Assembly: GCF_000152785.1 (NCBI RefSeq)
Contig: NZ_CH672414.1
Coordinates: 2,063,639-2,127,638, forward strand
Direction of reading: 5' to 3'
Length of the DNA stretch: 64,000 nt
DNA from: Yoonia vestfoldensis SKA53
Lineage (GTDB): Bacteria > Pseudomonadota > Alphaproteobacteria > Rhodobacterales > Rhodobacteraceae
Shown: positions 35,126-44,727 of the stretch, piece by piece
How the letters are laid out: every line of letters begins with the position of its first letter
Numbering within the stretch: position 1 is the first letter of the stretch
Notes under the pieces: model-generated
What the model was told of the DNA's origin: nothing
The model's input: the letters and a program-made list of their open reading frames with translations, nothing else
Database searches by the model: none
Position numbers and translations under genes: made by a program

Positions 35126-36037
35126 ATGCCCATGTATATCGTCGCTGCCCTTTACCATTTCACCCGCTTTGCCGACCCTGCCACGCTGCGCGGGCCGCTT
35201 TTGGACCTGTGCCGCGCGCGCGCGATCAGCGGCACGCTGTTGCTGGCAGGCGAAGGCATCAACGGCACGATTGCTGGCGACCGCGCCGGTGTTGATGCCG
35301 TGCTGGCGCATATCCGTGCCTTGCCCGGTTGTGCCGATCTGGACTGGAAAGAAAGCACCGCCGTTGACGCCCCGTTTCATCGCATGAAAGTCCGGCTGAA
35401 ACGTGAAATCGTGACCATGGGCCAGCCGGATATCGACCCGGTGTCGCGGGTGGGCCATTACGTTGAACCTGCTGACTGGAACGACCTTATCAGCGCCCCC
35501 GATGTCGCTGTCATCGACACCCGCAACGATTACGAGGTTGCTATCGGCACCTTCGACGGCGCGATAGACCCACAAACCAAGTCTTTCGGCGAATTCCCCG
35601 CATGGTGGGAAGCCAACAAGCACCGGTTCCACAACAAGCGTATCGCGATGTTCTGCACCGGCGGCATCCGCTGCGAAAAATCCACCAATTACCTGATGGG
35701 TCAGGGGGTGGAAGACGTCTATCACCTCAAGGGCGGCATCCTGAAATATCTGGAGGAAGTCCCGCAAGACGCCAGCAAATGGGACGGTGAATGTTTCGTC
35801 TTTGACGGGCGCGTCAGTGTCGGGCACGGGCTGGCCGAGGGGCCGCATATCCTGTGCCACGGTTGCCGCCGCCCGCTGCTGCCCGAGGACCGTCATCATC
35901 CAGCATTTGAACAAGGTGTCAGCTGCCATCATTGCGTGGACGAGACGACCACCCAGGACAAGGCCCGTTTCCGAGAACGGCAAAAGCAGATCGCCTTGGC
36001 AAAGGGCCGTGGGGTCCGGCATATTGGCGGGCTTTGA
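35126..36037 (+). CDS. trhO: tRNA uridine-34 hydroxylase (rhodanese-domain, TrhO/YceA)
   Basis: Oxygen-dependent 5-hydroxylation of wobble uridine in tRNA. The 303-residue product has the N-terminal acylphosphatase-like domain ([24 protein letters not shown]), then a rhodanese domain with [19 protein letters not shown] and the active-site loop [16 protein letters not shown]. The C-terminal part carries Cys pairs (CHGCRRP, CHHCVDE) that probably bind a metal. I chose ATG 35126 (MPMYIVAAL); ATG 35132 is also possible. The 3' end overlaps the AbrB-family gene. Confidence 0.93.
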   Translation: MPMYIVAALYHFTRFADPATLRGPLLDLCRARAISGTLLLAGEGINGTIAGDRAGVDAVLAHIRALPGCADLDWKESTAVDAPFHRMKVRLKREIVTMGQPDIDPVSRVGHYVEPADWNDLISAPDVAVIDTRNDYEVAIGTFDGAIDPQTKSFGEFPAWWEANKHRFHNKRIAMFCTGGIRCEKSTNYLMGQGVEDVYHLKGGILKYLEEVPQDASKWDGECFVFDGRVSVGHGLAEGPHILCHGCRRPLLPEDRHHPAFEQGVSCHHCVDETTTQDKARFRERQKQIALAKGRGVRHIGGL

Positions 36038-37070
36038 TCGCAAGACAGCACTGGCGCTGCTGCTCGGGCTGACGGGTGGCGTGGTGGCGTATTTTGTGGG
36101 CCTCCCACTGCCTTGGATGCTGGGGCCGATGATCGCCAATGTCGCCGCCGCCATGCTGCGCGCACCGGTCAAGGGGCCAGCCGGGCTGCGCAATATCGTC
36201 GTGCCGGTGATCGGTGTGCTGCTCGGGTCGGGTGTCACGGCAGAGCTGTTCGGGCTGGTCTCGACATGGGTGCTGACGCTGGCCCTGCTGCCGCCTTTCC
36301 TGCTGGTCGCGGCGGGGGTGTCGTTCCTGATCTACCGCCGCGTCGGGGGCTATGATCCCGTCACCGCCTATTACGCCGCCATGCCCGGCGGTCTGAACGA
36401 GATGATCCTGTTAGGGGCAGAGGCTGGTGGCAGCGAACGCCAGATCGCCCTAGCCCATGCCGCGCGGGTGATGATCGTGATTATCTTCGTCGCACTGTTT
36501 TTCGGGCTGGTGCTTGGTGTGTCGGCGGGTGGCACAGGTGGCGCCAACTGGACAGCGCTTGATGCGCTGAGCTTGCGCGATTACGCCGTGCTTGGCCTAT
36601 GCGCCATCGCGGGGGCATGGCTGGGCAAAATCGCGCGCCTTCCTGCCGCCCCCGTCTTTGGCCCTATGATCCTAAGCGCGATCGCCCATTATACTGGCCT
36701 TGTCACCGTGCCGCCGCCAAGCCTGTTTGTGATCGCAGCCCAACTGACCATCGGCACCGTGATCGGCACCCGCTTTGTCGGGGCAAAAATGGCCGACCTG
36801 CGGCGTGAACTGGGGCTGGCGGCGCTCGCATCGGGGATCATGCTAGCCATCGCCCTCGGTTTCGCCGAAGTGATCGTGCTGGCGGGCGGAATGCCGCTGG
36901 CACAAGCGTTTCTGGCCTATGCGCCGGGCGGGCTGACGGAAATGTCGCTGCTCACCCTCGCGATGGGGCAGGATGCGACCTATGTATCAGTGATCCACGT
37001 CATCCGCATCACGCTGGTGATTGCGGCCGCACCCCTTGTTTTTGCAATGATCCGCAAACGCGCCCTTTGA
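36009..37070 (+). CDS. AbrB-family membrane transporter
   Basis: A membrane protein of about 350 residues with ten or so helices and the internal AbrB duplication: ...[18 protein letters not shown] in the first half and ...[22 protein letters not shown] in the second, and [18 protein letters not shown] near the end paired with [18 protein letters not shown] earlier. Substrate unknown. The start is GTG 36009 (AAAGGG just upstream) or TTG 36024; both overlap the end of trhO in another frame, so translation is probably coupled. Confidence 0.85.
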   Translation: MGSGILAGFDRKTALALLLGLTGGVVAYFVGLPLPWMLGPMIANVAAAMLRAPVKGPAGLRNIVVPVIGVLLGSGVTAELFGLVSTWVLTLALLPPFLLVAAGVSFLIYRRVGGYDPVTAYYAAMPGGLNEMILLGAEAGGSERQIALAHAARVMIVIIFVALFFGLVLGVSAGGTGGANWTALDALSLRDYAVLGLCAIAGAWLGKIARLPAAPVFGPMILSAIAHYTGLVTVPPPSLFVIAAQLTIGTVIGTRFVGAKMADLRRELGLAALASGIMLAIALGFAEVIVLAGGMPLAQAFLAYAPGGLTEMSLLTLAMGQDATYVSVIHVIRITLVIAAAPLVFAMIRKRAL

Positions 37071-37082
37071 TTGGAAGCCTTG

Positions 37083-39167
37083 ATGTTCAAACATTTGCCC
37101 AACGCCCCTTTGGCCGGCAAACGCCCTACCACGGCCACGGCGCATGGCGTCACGCTACGCGATGATTTTGCATGGCTGCGCGCGGACAACTGGCAAGAGG
37201 CGATGCGCGACCCCGCCAAACTGCCCAGCGACATCGCGGATTATCTGACGGCCGAGAATGGCTATTACGACGCGGCCATGGCCGATACGGCAGACCTGCA
37301 GACCGCGCTGATCGCGGAAATGCGGGGGCGGATCAAGGAAGACGACACATCCGTCCCGCGCAAGAACGGGGCCTATGCCTATGTGATGCGCTACAGCGAA
37401 GGGGCCGAACACCCCGTCTATATCCGCACCCCACGCAATGGCGGGGACGAGGTCGTGCTGCTTGACGTCAACGCCGAAGCTGCGGCGCATGAATATTTTG
37501 ACCTGGGCGCTGTCGCCGTGTCACCCGATCACGAGGTGCTGGCATGGAAGGCCGATACCACGGGGTCAGAGTTTTTCACCCTGCGGCTGCGCGATACCAC
37601 GACCGGACAGGATAGTGCCACATTGATCGCGGATGTGGGGTCGGTGGCTTGGGCGAATGAAAGCACATTGTTCTATGTCCGCGTCGACGCCCAGCACCGC
37701 CCGAACAAGGTGTTTCGCCACACCATCGGCAGCGATCCGGCGGATGACGTGCTGGTTTACGAGGAAAAAGACCCCCGGTACTTCGTCGGCGTCAGCCGGT
37801 TGCGGTCGGGGGCCTATGTCCAGATCGCCACTGGCATGAACGACGAAAACGAGGTTTGGGTGATCCCCACCGCCACACCCGATGCGCAGCCTGCGCTGAT
37901 CGCGGCGCGCACTGAAGGGCTGGAATACGAAATTGACCATCAGGGCGACCAGTTTGTCATCCTGACCAACGCGGGTGGCGCGGTGGATTTCAAGATCGTC
38001 ACCGCCCCCACAGCCACGCCGCAGCGCGCGCATTGGGTTGATCGGGTGCCCTATCGCGCGGGGCGCATGGTGATCGGGCTGGCCGCCTATCGCGACTGGC
38101 TGATCTGGGTGGAACGCGAAAACGCGCTGCCGCGCATATGTTACCAGGGACGGTCAGGCCCTGTGCAAAGCATCGCTTTTGACGAAGAAGCCTATGCTTT
38201 GGGGGCCGACCCGAGTGCAGAATACGACACCGACATGTTCCGCTTTACCTATTCGTCGCCCACGACGCCGTCGCAAGTCTTTGACTTTGATCTGTCCAGC
38301 GGCGACCGCGTGTTGATGAAACAGGTCGAACTGCCCAGCGGTCACGACCCTGCCGATTATGTCACCCGCCGGATCATGGCGCCATCGCATGACGGCGCGC
38401 TCGTGCCGGTCACAATCCTGCACCATGCGACGACCCTATTGGATGGCACTGCACCTTGCCTGCTTTATGGCTACGGGTCCTACGGCGCCTCCATGCCCGC
38501 AGGGTTTTCCGCCAACCGGCTGTCGCTGGTGGATCGCGGTTTCATCTATGCCATCGCCCATGTGCGCGGCGGTGAGGAAAAAGGTCGCGCCTGGTACGAG
38601 GACGCGAAATTCGGGCGCAAGGTCAACACGTTCCACGATTTCATCGGTGCCGCCCAGTCGCTGATTGACGAAGGTTACACCGGCAAGGGCCGGATCGTCG
38701 CACAAGGCGGATCGGCAGGCGGGTTGCTGGTGGGCGCAGTCGTGAACATGGCACCTGACCTTTGGGCAGGGATCATCGCCGATGTGCCTTTTGTCGATGT
38801 GCTGACCACGATCCTTGACGACACGCTACCTCTGACGCCCGGCGAATGGTCGCAATGGGGCAACCCGATCGAAAGCCGCGCCGCATTCGACGACATCCGC
38901 GCCTATTCGCCCTATGACAATGTCACCGAACAGGATTACCCTGCGATGCTGGTGACGGCCGGCGTGTCCGACCCGCGCGTGACCTATTGGGAACCGGCCA
39001 AATGGGTGGCCAAGCTGCGGACCACCAAGACGGATGACAATATCCTGCTGCTGAAAACAAACATGACATCGGGGCATTTTGGCAAGACAGGGCGGTTCGC
39101 CGCACTGGAGGATGCGGCACGATCCTATGCCTTTGCGATCAAGGCGGTAGGTAGGATGGTGGGCTAA
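37083..39167 (+). CDS. ptrB: Oligopeptidase B (prolyl oligopeptidase family)
   Basis: Cytosolic serine peptidase cutting short peptides after Lys/Arg. The 694-residue product has the beta-propeller half (LRADNWQEAM... to about 400) and the alpha/beta hydrolase half with the nucleophile motif GGSAGGLLVG near 545, the catalytic Asp in AGVSDPRVTYWEPAKW and His in SGHFGKTGR. The acidic residues of the S1 site seem present (RGGEEKGRAWYEDAK). ATG 37083 follows the abrB-like gene by 12 nt. The stop codon lies inside a palindromic REP element. Confidence 0.95.
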   Translation: MFKHLPNAPLAGKRPTTATAHGVTLRDDFAWLRADNWQEAMRDPAKLPSDIADYLTAENGYYDAAMADTADLQTALIAEMRGRIKEDDTSVPRKNGAYAYVMRYSEGAEHPVYIRTPRNGGDEVVLLDVNAEAAAHEYFDLGAVAVSPDHEVLAWKADTTGSEFFTLRLRDTTTGQDSATLIADVGSVAWANESTLFYVRVDAQHRPNKVFRHTIGSDPADDVLVYEEKDPRYFVGVSRLRSGAYVQIATGMNDENEVWVIPTATPDAQPALIAARTEGLEYEIDHQGDQFVILTNAGGAVDFKIVTAPTATPQRAHWVDRVPYRAGRMVIGLAAYRDWLIWVERENALPRICYQGRSGPVQSIAFDEEAYALGADPSAEYDTDMFRFTYSSPTTPSQVFDFDLSSGDRVLMKQVELPSGHDPADYVTRRIMAPSHDGALVPVTILHHATTLLDGTAPCLLYGYGSYGASMPAGFSANRLSLVDRGFIYAIAHVRGGEEKGRAWYEDAKFGRKVNTFHDFIGAAQSLIDEGYTGKGRIVAQGGSAGGLLVGAVVNMAPDLWAGIIADVPFVDVLTTILDDTLPLTPGEWSQWGNPIESRAAFDDIRAYSPYDNVTEQDYPAMLVTAGVSDPRVTYWEPAKWVAKLRTTKTDDNILLLKTNMTSGHFGKTGRFAALEDAARSYAFAIKAVGRMVG

Positions 39168-39182
39168 AAAAGCCCACCCTAC
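39151..39182. repeat. REP element with GTAG ends, copy 1
   Basis: GTAGGATGGTGGGCT, AAAAA, AGCCCACCCTAC: a long palindrome containing the ptrB stop codon. The GTAG head and GGTGGGC stem are typical of REP sequences mobilised by RAYT transposases. Confidence 0.7.
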
Positions 39183-39204
39183 GACCACCCCGATTTGAAG
39201 AACC

Positions 39205-39226
39205 GTAGGGTGCGCTTCAGCGCACC
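39205..39226. repeat. REP element with GTAG head, copy 2
   Basis: GTAGGGTGCGCTTCAGCGCACC, 22 nt after copy 1 and directly at the 3' end of gyrB. The two copies form a paired (BIME-like) unit between the convergent ptrB and gyrB genes and could end both transcripts. Confidence 0.7.
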
Positions 39227-39229
39227 ATT

Positions 39230-41644
39230 CTAAAAATCGAGATTCTCGACGTTCAGCGCGTTCGTCTGGATGAACTCGCGGCGCGGCTCAACAACATCGC
39301 CCATCAGCTTGGTGAACAGATCGTCGGCTTCGGCCACGTCTTCGACCTTGACCTGCAACAGGGTGCGCGCATCTGGGTCCAGCGTGGTTTCCCACAGCTG
39401 GTCGGGGTTCATTTCGCCCAAGCCTTTGTAGCGCTGCAGGGACAGACCCTTTTCGCCTTCTTCCAGAATAGCGCGCAGCAGGTCCAGCGGGCCATGGATC
39501 AACTGGCTGCGATCCTTGCGCACCAATGTCGCGGGCAGGTTGTAAACGTCTTGCAGGCTTTGCGTGAAGGTGCCTGTGCGCCGCGCCTCGCCCGACCGCA
39601 GCATGGTGCCGTCCAGCGTGCGCACCTCTTCTACGCCGCGCAGGATGCGGGCCAGACGCATGCCTTTGTCTTGCGTGATCCGGCCTTGCCAGCCACGTTC
39701 CCATTCCAGCGCGACCAGATCAAGGCGCTGCGCCACGCGGTCGGCAGTGCCTTGCAGGTCGTTTTCCACGACGCCCGGCACGAAGGCACCAGCAATGGCT
39801 GCCTGTTCAAGGATATGGCGAGGGTAATGGGTTGGAAACGCTTCCAGCACGCGCTTCAATTGGCGTGCTTCATCGACGATGCGGCGCAGGTCGGCACCGG
39901 CAATTTCCTCGCCATTGCCTTGGCGCAGCATGGCGCCATCAATGCCCTGTTCGATCAGATATTCATCCATCGCGGCCTGATCTTTGAGATAAACCTCTGA
40001 CCGGCCACGCGTGACTTTGTACAGCGGAGGCTGCGCGATATACAGATGCCCGCCTTCGATCAATTCAGGCATCTGGCGGAAGAAAAAGGTCAGCAAAAGC
40101 GTTCGGATATGCGCACCGTCCACGTCGGCGTCGGTCATGATGATGACCTTGTGATAGCGCAGCTTATCGATCTTGAATTCGTCGCGCCCGATACCCGTGC
40201 CAAGCGCCATGACCAGATTGCCGATCTCCTGACTGCCCAGCATCCGGTCGAACCGCGCGCGTTCCACGTTCAGGATCTTGCCCTTCAGCGGCAGGATCGC
40301 CTGCGTGCCACGGTCGCGGCCTGTCTGGGCGGACCCGCCGGCGCTGTCACCCTCGACAAGAAAGACTTCAGTCTTGGACGGGTCCTTTTCGGAACAATCC
40401 TTGAGCTTTGAGGCGTTGAAATTCACATCCATCGCGGATTTACGGCGGATTTCGCGGGCCTTGCGCGCGGCTTCACGCGCTGCTGCGGCCTCGACGATCT
40501 TGGAGATGATGGATTTCGCGGTCGCAGGGTTTTCCTCAAACCATTCGTTCAGTTTCTCGCCCATCAGGTTTTCAACAGCGGGCCTGACCTCGGAACTGAC
40601 CAGCTTGTCCTTGGTCTGGCTGGAAAACTTTGGGTCCGGCACCTTGACCGACAACACACAGGTCAGCCCTTCGCGGGCATCATCGCCTGTCAGGGCGATC
40701 TTTTCCTTTTTCGTAATCCCGGTTTCGGTGGCATATTTGATAATCGCGCGGGTCAGCGCGCCACGGAAACCGGCCAAATGCGTGCCACCATCGCGCTGGG
40801 GAATGTTGTTGGTGAAGGGCAGCACCATTTCGTTATAGCTGTCGTTCCACCACATCGCGACCTCGACCCCGATGTCGTCGCGTTCGCCGGTGACATAGAT
40901 CGGCGTTTCCATCAGCGGGGTCTTCGAACGGTCCAGATATTTGACGAATTCGCGCACGCCGCCTTCATAGAACAATTCGTTGCGCAAAGGTTCCGCAGGA
41001 CGCAAATCTTCCAAGATGATCCGCACGCCAGAGTTCAGGAACGCCAGTTCGCGCAGCCTCTTTTCCAGAATATGGAAATCGAAATCGCGGTTGGAAAAGG
41101 TGGTCAGCGCCGCAAGAAAAGTTACTTCCGTGCCTTTGCGCCCATTAGCGTCGCCAACGACACGCAGGGATTCCACGGTAAAGCCACCCTCGAACCGGGC
41201 ATAATGCTCCTTGCCTTCACGCCAGATGCGCAGTTCCAGAAAATCAGATAGCGCGTTCACAACCGACACACCAACACCGTGCAGACCGCCCGAGACCTTA
41301 TAGGAATTGCTGTCGAACTTGCCGCCCGCATGCAGCTGGGTCATGATCACCTCAGCGGCGGACACGCCTTCGCCTTCGTGGATACCGACAGGAATACCGC
41401 GCCCGTTATCGCCCACAGTGACAGAGCTGTCGGCGTTGATCCGTACATAGACATGATCGGCGTGACCGGCCAAAGCCTCGTCAATGCCGTTATCCACGAC
41501 CTCGTAAACCATATGGTGCAGACCGGACCCGTCATCAGTATCACCGATATACATACCGGGACGCTTACGAACAGCCTCTAAGCCCTTGAGAACTTTGATA
41601 GAATCCGCACCGTATTCTTCCGGTTGCTTGTTGTCATCGGCCAT
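39230..41644 (-). CDS. gyrB: DNA gyrase subunit B
   Basis: ATPase subunit of gyrase. The 804-residue product has the GHKL ATPase domain (EVVDNGIDEALAGHAD, GDNGRGIPVGIHE, GGLHGVGVSVVNALS), the transducer domain with QTKDKLVSSEVRP, the Toprim domain with LVEGDSAGGSAQTGRDRGTQAILPLKGKILNVE and MTDADVDGAHIRTLLLTFFFR, and the C-terminal QRYKGLGEMNPDQLWETTLDP. ATG 41644 (MADDNKQP) has AGGAC upstream; the frame opens 18 nt earlier. It ends at the REP pair. Confidence 0.98.
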   Translation of the reverse strand: MADDNKQPEEYGADSIKVLKGLEAVRKRPGMYIGDTDDGSGLHHMVYEVVDNGIDEALAGHADHVYVRINADSSVTVGDNGRGIPVGIHEGEGVSAAEVIMTQLHAGGKFDSNSYKVSGGLHGVGVSVVNALSDFLELRIWREGKEHYARFEGGFTVESLRVVGDANGRKGTEVTFLAALTTFSNRDFDFHILEKRLRELAFLNSGVRIILEDLRPAEPLRNELFYEGGVREFVKYLDRSKTPLMETPIYVTGERDDIGVEVAMWWNDSYNEMVLPFTNNIPQRDGGTHLAGFRGALTRAIIKYATETGITKKEKIALTGDDAREGLTCVLSVKVPDPKFSSQTKDKLVSSEVRPAVENLMGEKLNEWFEENPATAKSIISKIVEAAAAREAARKAREIRRKSAMDVNFNASKLKDCSEKDPSKTEVFLVEGDSAGGSAQTGRDRGTQAILPLKGKILNVERARFDRMLGSQEIGNLVMALGTGIGRDEFKIDKLRYHKVIIMTDADVDGAHIRTLLLTFFFRQMPELIEGGHLYIAQPPLYKVTRGRSEVYLKDQAAMDEYLIEQGIDGAMLRQGNGEEIAGADLRRIVDEARQLKRVLEAFPTHYPRHILEQAAIAGAFVPGVVENDLQGTADRVAQRLDLVALEWERGWQGRITQDKGMRLARILRGVEEVRTLDGTMLRSGEARRTGTFTQSLQDVYNLPATLVRKDRSQLIHGPLDLLRAILEEGEKGLSLQRYKGLGEMNPDQLWETTLDPDARTLLQVKVEDVAEADDLFTKLMGDVVEPRREFIQTNALNVENLDF

Positions 41645-41737
41645 GTGGTCAGTCCTGTTCATCTACCCGCAAAATATATGCGGTTTGACGGGGAATGTCA
41701 CGCGAATGACACCATATTTTGTATGTTAGCAAAGCGC

Positions 41738-42358
41738 TTAGCTGATGGCGATGACGGCCCCGACCGCAACCAGCAAACAGCCTGCGACAAGATTGATCCG
41801 ACGCAGCGTTTCAGGTGACTTCAGCGCGCCGCGCATTCGCCCGATGAACCCAGCCAACAGCAGATTGCCAACCAGCGGGATCACAAAACTCAGCGTGCAG
41901 ATTGCGACGACATCGGTCAGCGTCACCTGCGTCAGATCGAAAAACCCCGGAAGCACCCCCATGTAGAACAGTACCGCCTTGGGATTGCCAAGGATCACGG
42001 CGACACCAGCGACAAAGCCCGCCCAGCGCCCCGGCCGCGTCAGGCGGCTGTCCGCGCGCAGCGTATGCCCACCCGACCGTATCAGCCCGATCCCCATGAC
42101 GATGAAAACGGCAACGGCGATCCATTTCATCACCATCATCACCTCGGCAAAGGCCGAGACCAGCCATGTCACGCCAAGGATCGCAACCAGCGGCCAAAAG
42201 ATATCACCCAGCGCAACCCCCACCGCCAAGGGCCATGCGGCCGCAAACCCACCCGACAGGGACCGCGCGAGCAGCGCGACCCAGACCGGACCGGGTGTGA
42301 CGAACAGGATCAGCAAGGCACCAGCATAAAGCATAAGGCCCGAGGCGGTAACGGTCAT
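41738..42358 (-). CDS. LysE/RhtB-family amino acid exporter
   Basis: A 206-residue protein with about six membrane helices and the family pattern FVTPGPVWVALLARSLSGGFAAAWPLAVGVALGD. It exports an amino acid or derivative; the substrate cannot be read. Its ATG overlaps the recF stop by 4 nt (ATGA), so it is inserted in the recF-gyrB interval and is likely translated with recF. Confidence 0.9.
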   Translation of the reverse strand: MTVTASGLMLYAGALLILFVTPGPVWVALLARSLSGGFAAAWPLAVGVALGDIFWPLVAILGVTWLVSAFAEVMMVMKWIAVAVFIVMGIGLIRSGGHTLRADSRLTRPGRWAGFVAGVAVILGNPKAVLFYMGVLPGFFDLTQVTLTDVVAICTLSFVIPLVGNLLLAGFIGRMRGALKSPETLRRINLVAGCLLVAVGAVIAIS

Positions 42359-43455
42359 ACTGCGTCTTTGCGCTCCACTGCCGATTGGCCGTGCGTTTCG
42401 GTGACTTCGGCGTATTGCGCGCGGGACCCCAGTTCGGCGAACAGTTCCGGCCCCGTGCCTGTCATGAACGCCTGTGCGCCCAGCGCGCAGATTTCATCAT
42501 AAAGCGCGGCACGGCGGGTGGCGTCAAGATGGGCTGCGACCTCGTCCAGCAAAAGGATCGGCGGCGCGCCAAAGTCCTGCGCCAGCGCGCGCGCATTGGC
42601 GAGGATCAGGCTGATCAGCAAGGCCTTTTGTTCGCCGGTAGAGCAATCCCGGGCAGGCACATGCTTGTCTGCAAAAACTGCATCGAGATCCGCGCGATGC
42701 GGCCCCAAGAGCGTGCGCCCGGCGGCCATGTCACGACTGCGGTGATCGGCAAGCGCCGATTGTAAATCAGTTGGCAGCGGGTCGGAATAGGTCAGCGTCA
42801 ACTGCGCGGTAGGAAAGGCGCTGACCGCCGCCGCTTGTGCTGCCATCAGTGCCGCGATCGCCTTTGTGCGGTTTGCGGTGATCTGAGTTGCGGCCGCGGC
42901 CATCTGGCCTTCGATTGCCGCATACCAATGCGGATCGCGCACCATATCTTTCAGCAGGCGGTTGCGTTCGCGCATCGCCTTTTCATAGGTCAGCACGACA
43001 TCGGCATGACCAGGTTCAAAGCTCAGCGTCGCGCGGTCAAGAAACCGCCGCCGCCCGTCGGCCCCTTCGGTCCAAAGCCGGTCCATCGCGGGCACCAGCC
43101 ACAGCACCCGCGCGATCCGGCCCAAAGCCACCTGTGGCGCTGTCTTGCCGTCGATACGCAGCTGGCGCGGCTGGCCGGCCTCGGCCCAGGTTTCGATTTC
43201 ATGGACCTGATAAAGCGATTGCAGCACGCCGGTGATCTTCCAGCCCAGCGCCTCTGGCCTGCGCGCCAGATCGTCGGCCCCCGCACGGCGCAACCCGCGC
43301 CCCGGTGACAACAGCGACACAGCTTCAAGGATATTGGTCTTTCCCGCGCCATTCGGCCCAAAGATCGCCAAAGGGCGCGGATCAAGGTCCAGCACCGCGC
43401 GTTTATGCGACCGCAGATGCGACAGGGTCAGTTGCAAAAGTGCAAGCCCAGTCAT
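42355..43455 (-). CDS. recF: DNA replication and repair protein RecF
   Basis: SMC-like ATPase acting in RecFOR gap repair. The 366-residue product has Walker A AIFGPNGAGKTNILEAV near residue 31, the signature region STGEQKALLISLILANA and Walker B PPILLLDEVAAHLD. ATG 43455 (MTGLALLQLTLSHLRSH) matches the family; the frame opens 66 nt earlier. It lies 40 nt after dnaN on the same strand, in the ancestral dnaN-recF-gyrB order. Confidence 0.96.
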   Translation of the reverse strand: MTGLALLQLTLSHLRSHKRAVLDLDPRPLAIFGPNGAGKTNILEAVSLLSPGRGLRRAGADDLARRPEALGWKITGVLQSLYQVHEIETWAEAGQPRQLRIDGKTAPQVALGRIARVLWLVPAMDRLWTEGADGRRRFLDRATLSFEPGHADVVLTYEKAMRERNRLLKDMVRDPHWYAAIEGQMAAAATQITANRTKAIAALMAAQAAAVSAFPTAQLTLTYSDPLPTDLQSALADHRSRDMAAGRTLLGPHRADLDAVFADKHVPARDCSTGEQKALLISLILANARALAQDFGAPPILLLDEVAAHLDATRRAALYDEICALGAQAFMTGTGPELFAELGSRAQYAEVTETHGQSAVERKDAV

Positions 43456-43495
43456 GGGCAACGCCGGGTCATGCCGCCAGACGTGTTTTGCCCCG

Positions 43496-44614
43496 TCACA
43501 CGCGCATCGGCATGACGACATAGATCGCCGACATGTCGTTGCCTTCGCGCATCAGGGTCGGATCGCCCGAGGAATTGAACATGAAAACGGCGTTCTCGCG
43601 GTCCACCTGGCTGGCGATTTCCAGCAAATATTTGGCATTGAACCCAATTTCCAACCGTTCGTCGGAATAGGCGACGGCCAGTTCTTCTTCGGCGGCACCT
43701 GAATCTGGCGAATTAACCGACAGGATCAGCCGGTCTTCGTCCAGTGACAGCTTCACAGCGCGCGACCGCTCGGACGACACAGTGGCCACACGGTCCACGG
43801 CGCGGGCGAATTCGCTGGCATCAACTTCTAGCCTGCGCGTGTTGCCCTGCGGGATGACGCGGGTGTAATCAGGGAATGTGCCGTCGATCACCTTAGAGGT
43901 AAGGGTGATGTCGGGGGTGGCAAAACGGATCTTGGTTTCGGACACCGACACCGCAATCTTCATGTCGTCATCATCCAAAAGCTTGCGCAATTCGCCCACG
44001 GTCTTGCGCGGCACGATCACACCAGCCATGTTTTCGGCGCCCATCGGCAATTCCGCATCAATCCGCGCCAGACGGTGACCGTCGGTCGCCACACAGCGCA
44101 GGACCTTGCCATTTTCGCCATCGGCCACATGCATGTAGACACCGTTGAGGTAATAGCGCGTTTCTTCGGTCGAGATGGCAAATTTGGATTTGTCGAACAG
44201 CCGCCGCAGCACGGGTGCCTTGGCCGAGAAATTGGCCGCGTAATCGGACGAGGCCATCACGGGAAAATCTTCTTTCGGCAGCGTCGCGAGCGAGAAGTTG
44301 GAGCGCCCCGCCTCGATTGTCAGGCGGCCTGTGGCGCTTTCCTCGGTCAGGGTGACCAGCGCGCCATCGGGCAGTTTGCGCACGATTTCGTTCAGGGTCA
44401 CGGCCGACACTGTGGTCGCTCCGGCGCGGTCCACCTTGGCGGGGGCCTTATCGACGATTTCGATATCAAGATCTGTCGCGCGGAAATGCACCTCGTCGCC
44501 CTGCGCCTCGATCAGCACATTGGCAAGGATCGGAATCGTGTTGCGTCGTTCAACGACGGATTGAGCCTGCGCGACCGCCTTGAGCAATACCGCGCGTTCA
44601 ATGCTGAATTTCAT
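43496..44614 (-). CDS. dnaN: DNA polymerase III beta sliding clamp
   Basis: Processivity clamp of the replicative polymerase, a 372-residue three-domain ring subunit. It starts MKFSIERAVLLKAVAQAQSVVERRNTIPILANVLIEA and ends with the clamp C-terminal MSAIYVVMPMRV, which carries the canonical PMR end. It is 113 nt downstream of dnaA on the same strand. Confidence 0.98.
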   Translation of the reverse strand: MKFSIERAVLLKAVAQAQSVVERRNTIPILANVLIEAQGDEVHFRATDLDIEIVDKAPAKVDRAGATTVSAVTLNEIVRKLPDGALVTLTEESATGRLTIEAGRSNFSLATLPKEDFPVMASSDYAANFSAKAPVLRRLFDKSKFAISTEETRYYLNGVYMHVADGENGKVLRCVATDGHRLARIDAELPMGAENMAGVIVPRKTVGELRKLLDDDDMKIAVSVSETKIRFATPDITLTSKVIDGTFPDYTRVIPQGNTRRLEVDASEFARAVDRVATVSSERSRAVKLSLDEDRLILSVNSPDSGAAEEELAVAYSDERLEIGFNAKYLLEIASQVDRENAVFMFNSSGDPTLMREGNDMSAIYVVMPMRV

Positions 44615-44727
44615 GTCCCAATCTCCGCCTGTCTTGTTGCCGGACGAGGCCGGGATGCGAAATCTACTGCATTCCGGCGCGGCCTCAAGTGTTTTGTTTC
44701 TGATGCCGACGCCAGCGTCAAGCGCGC

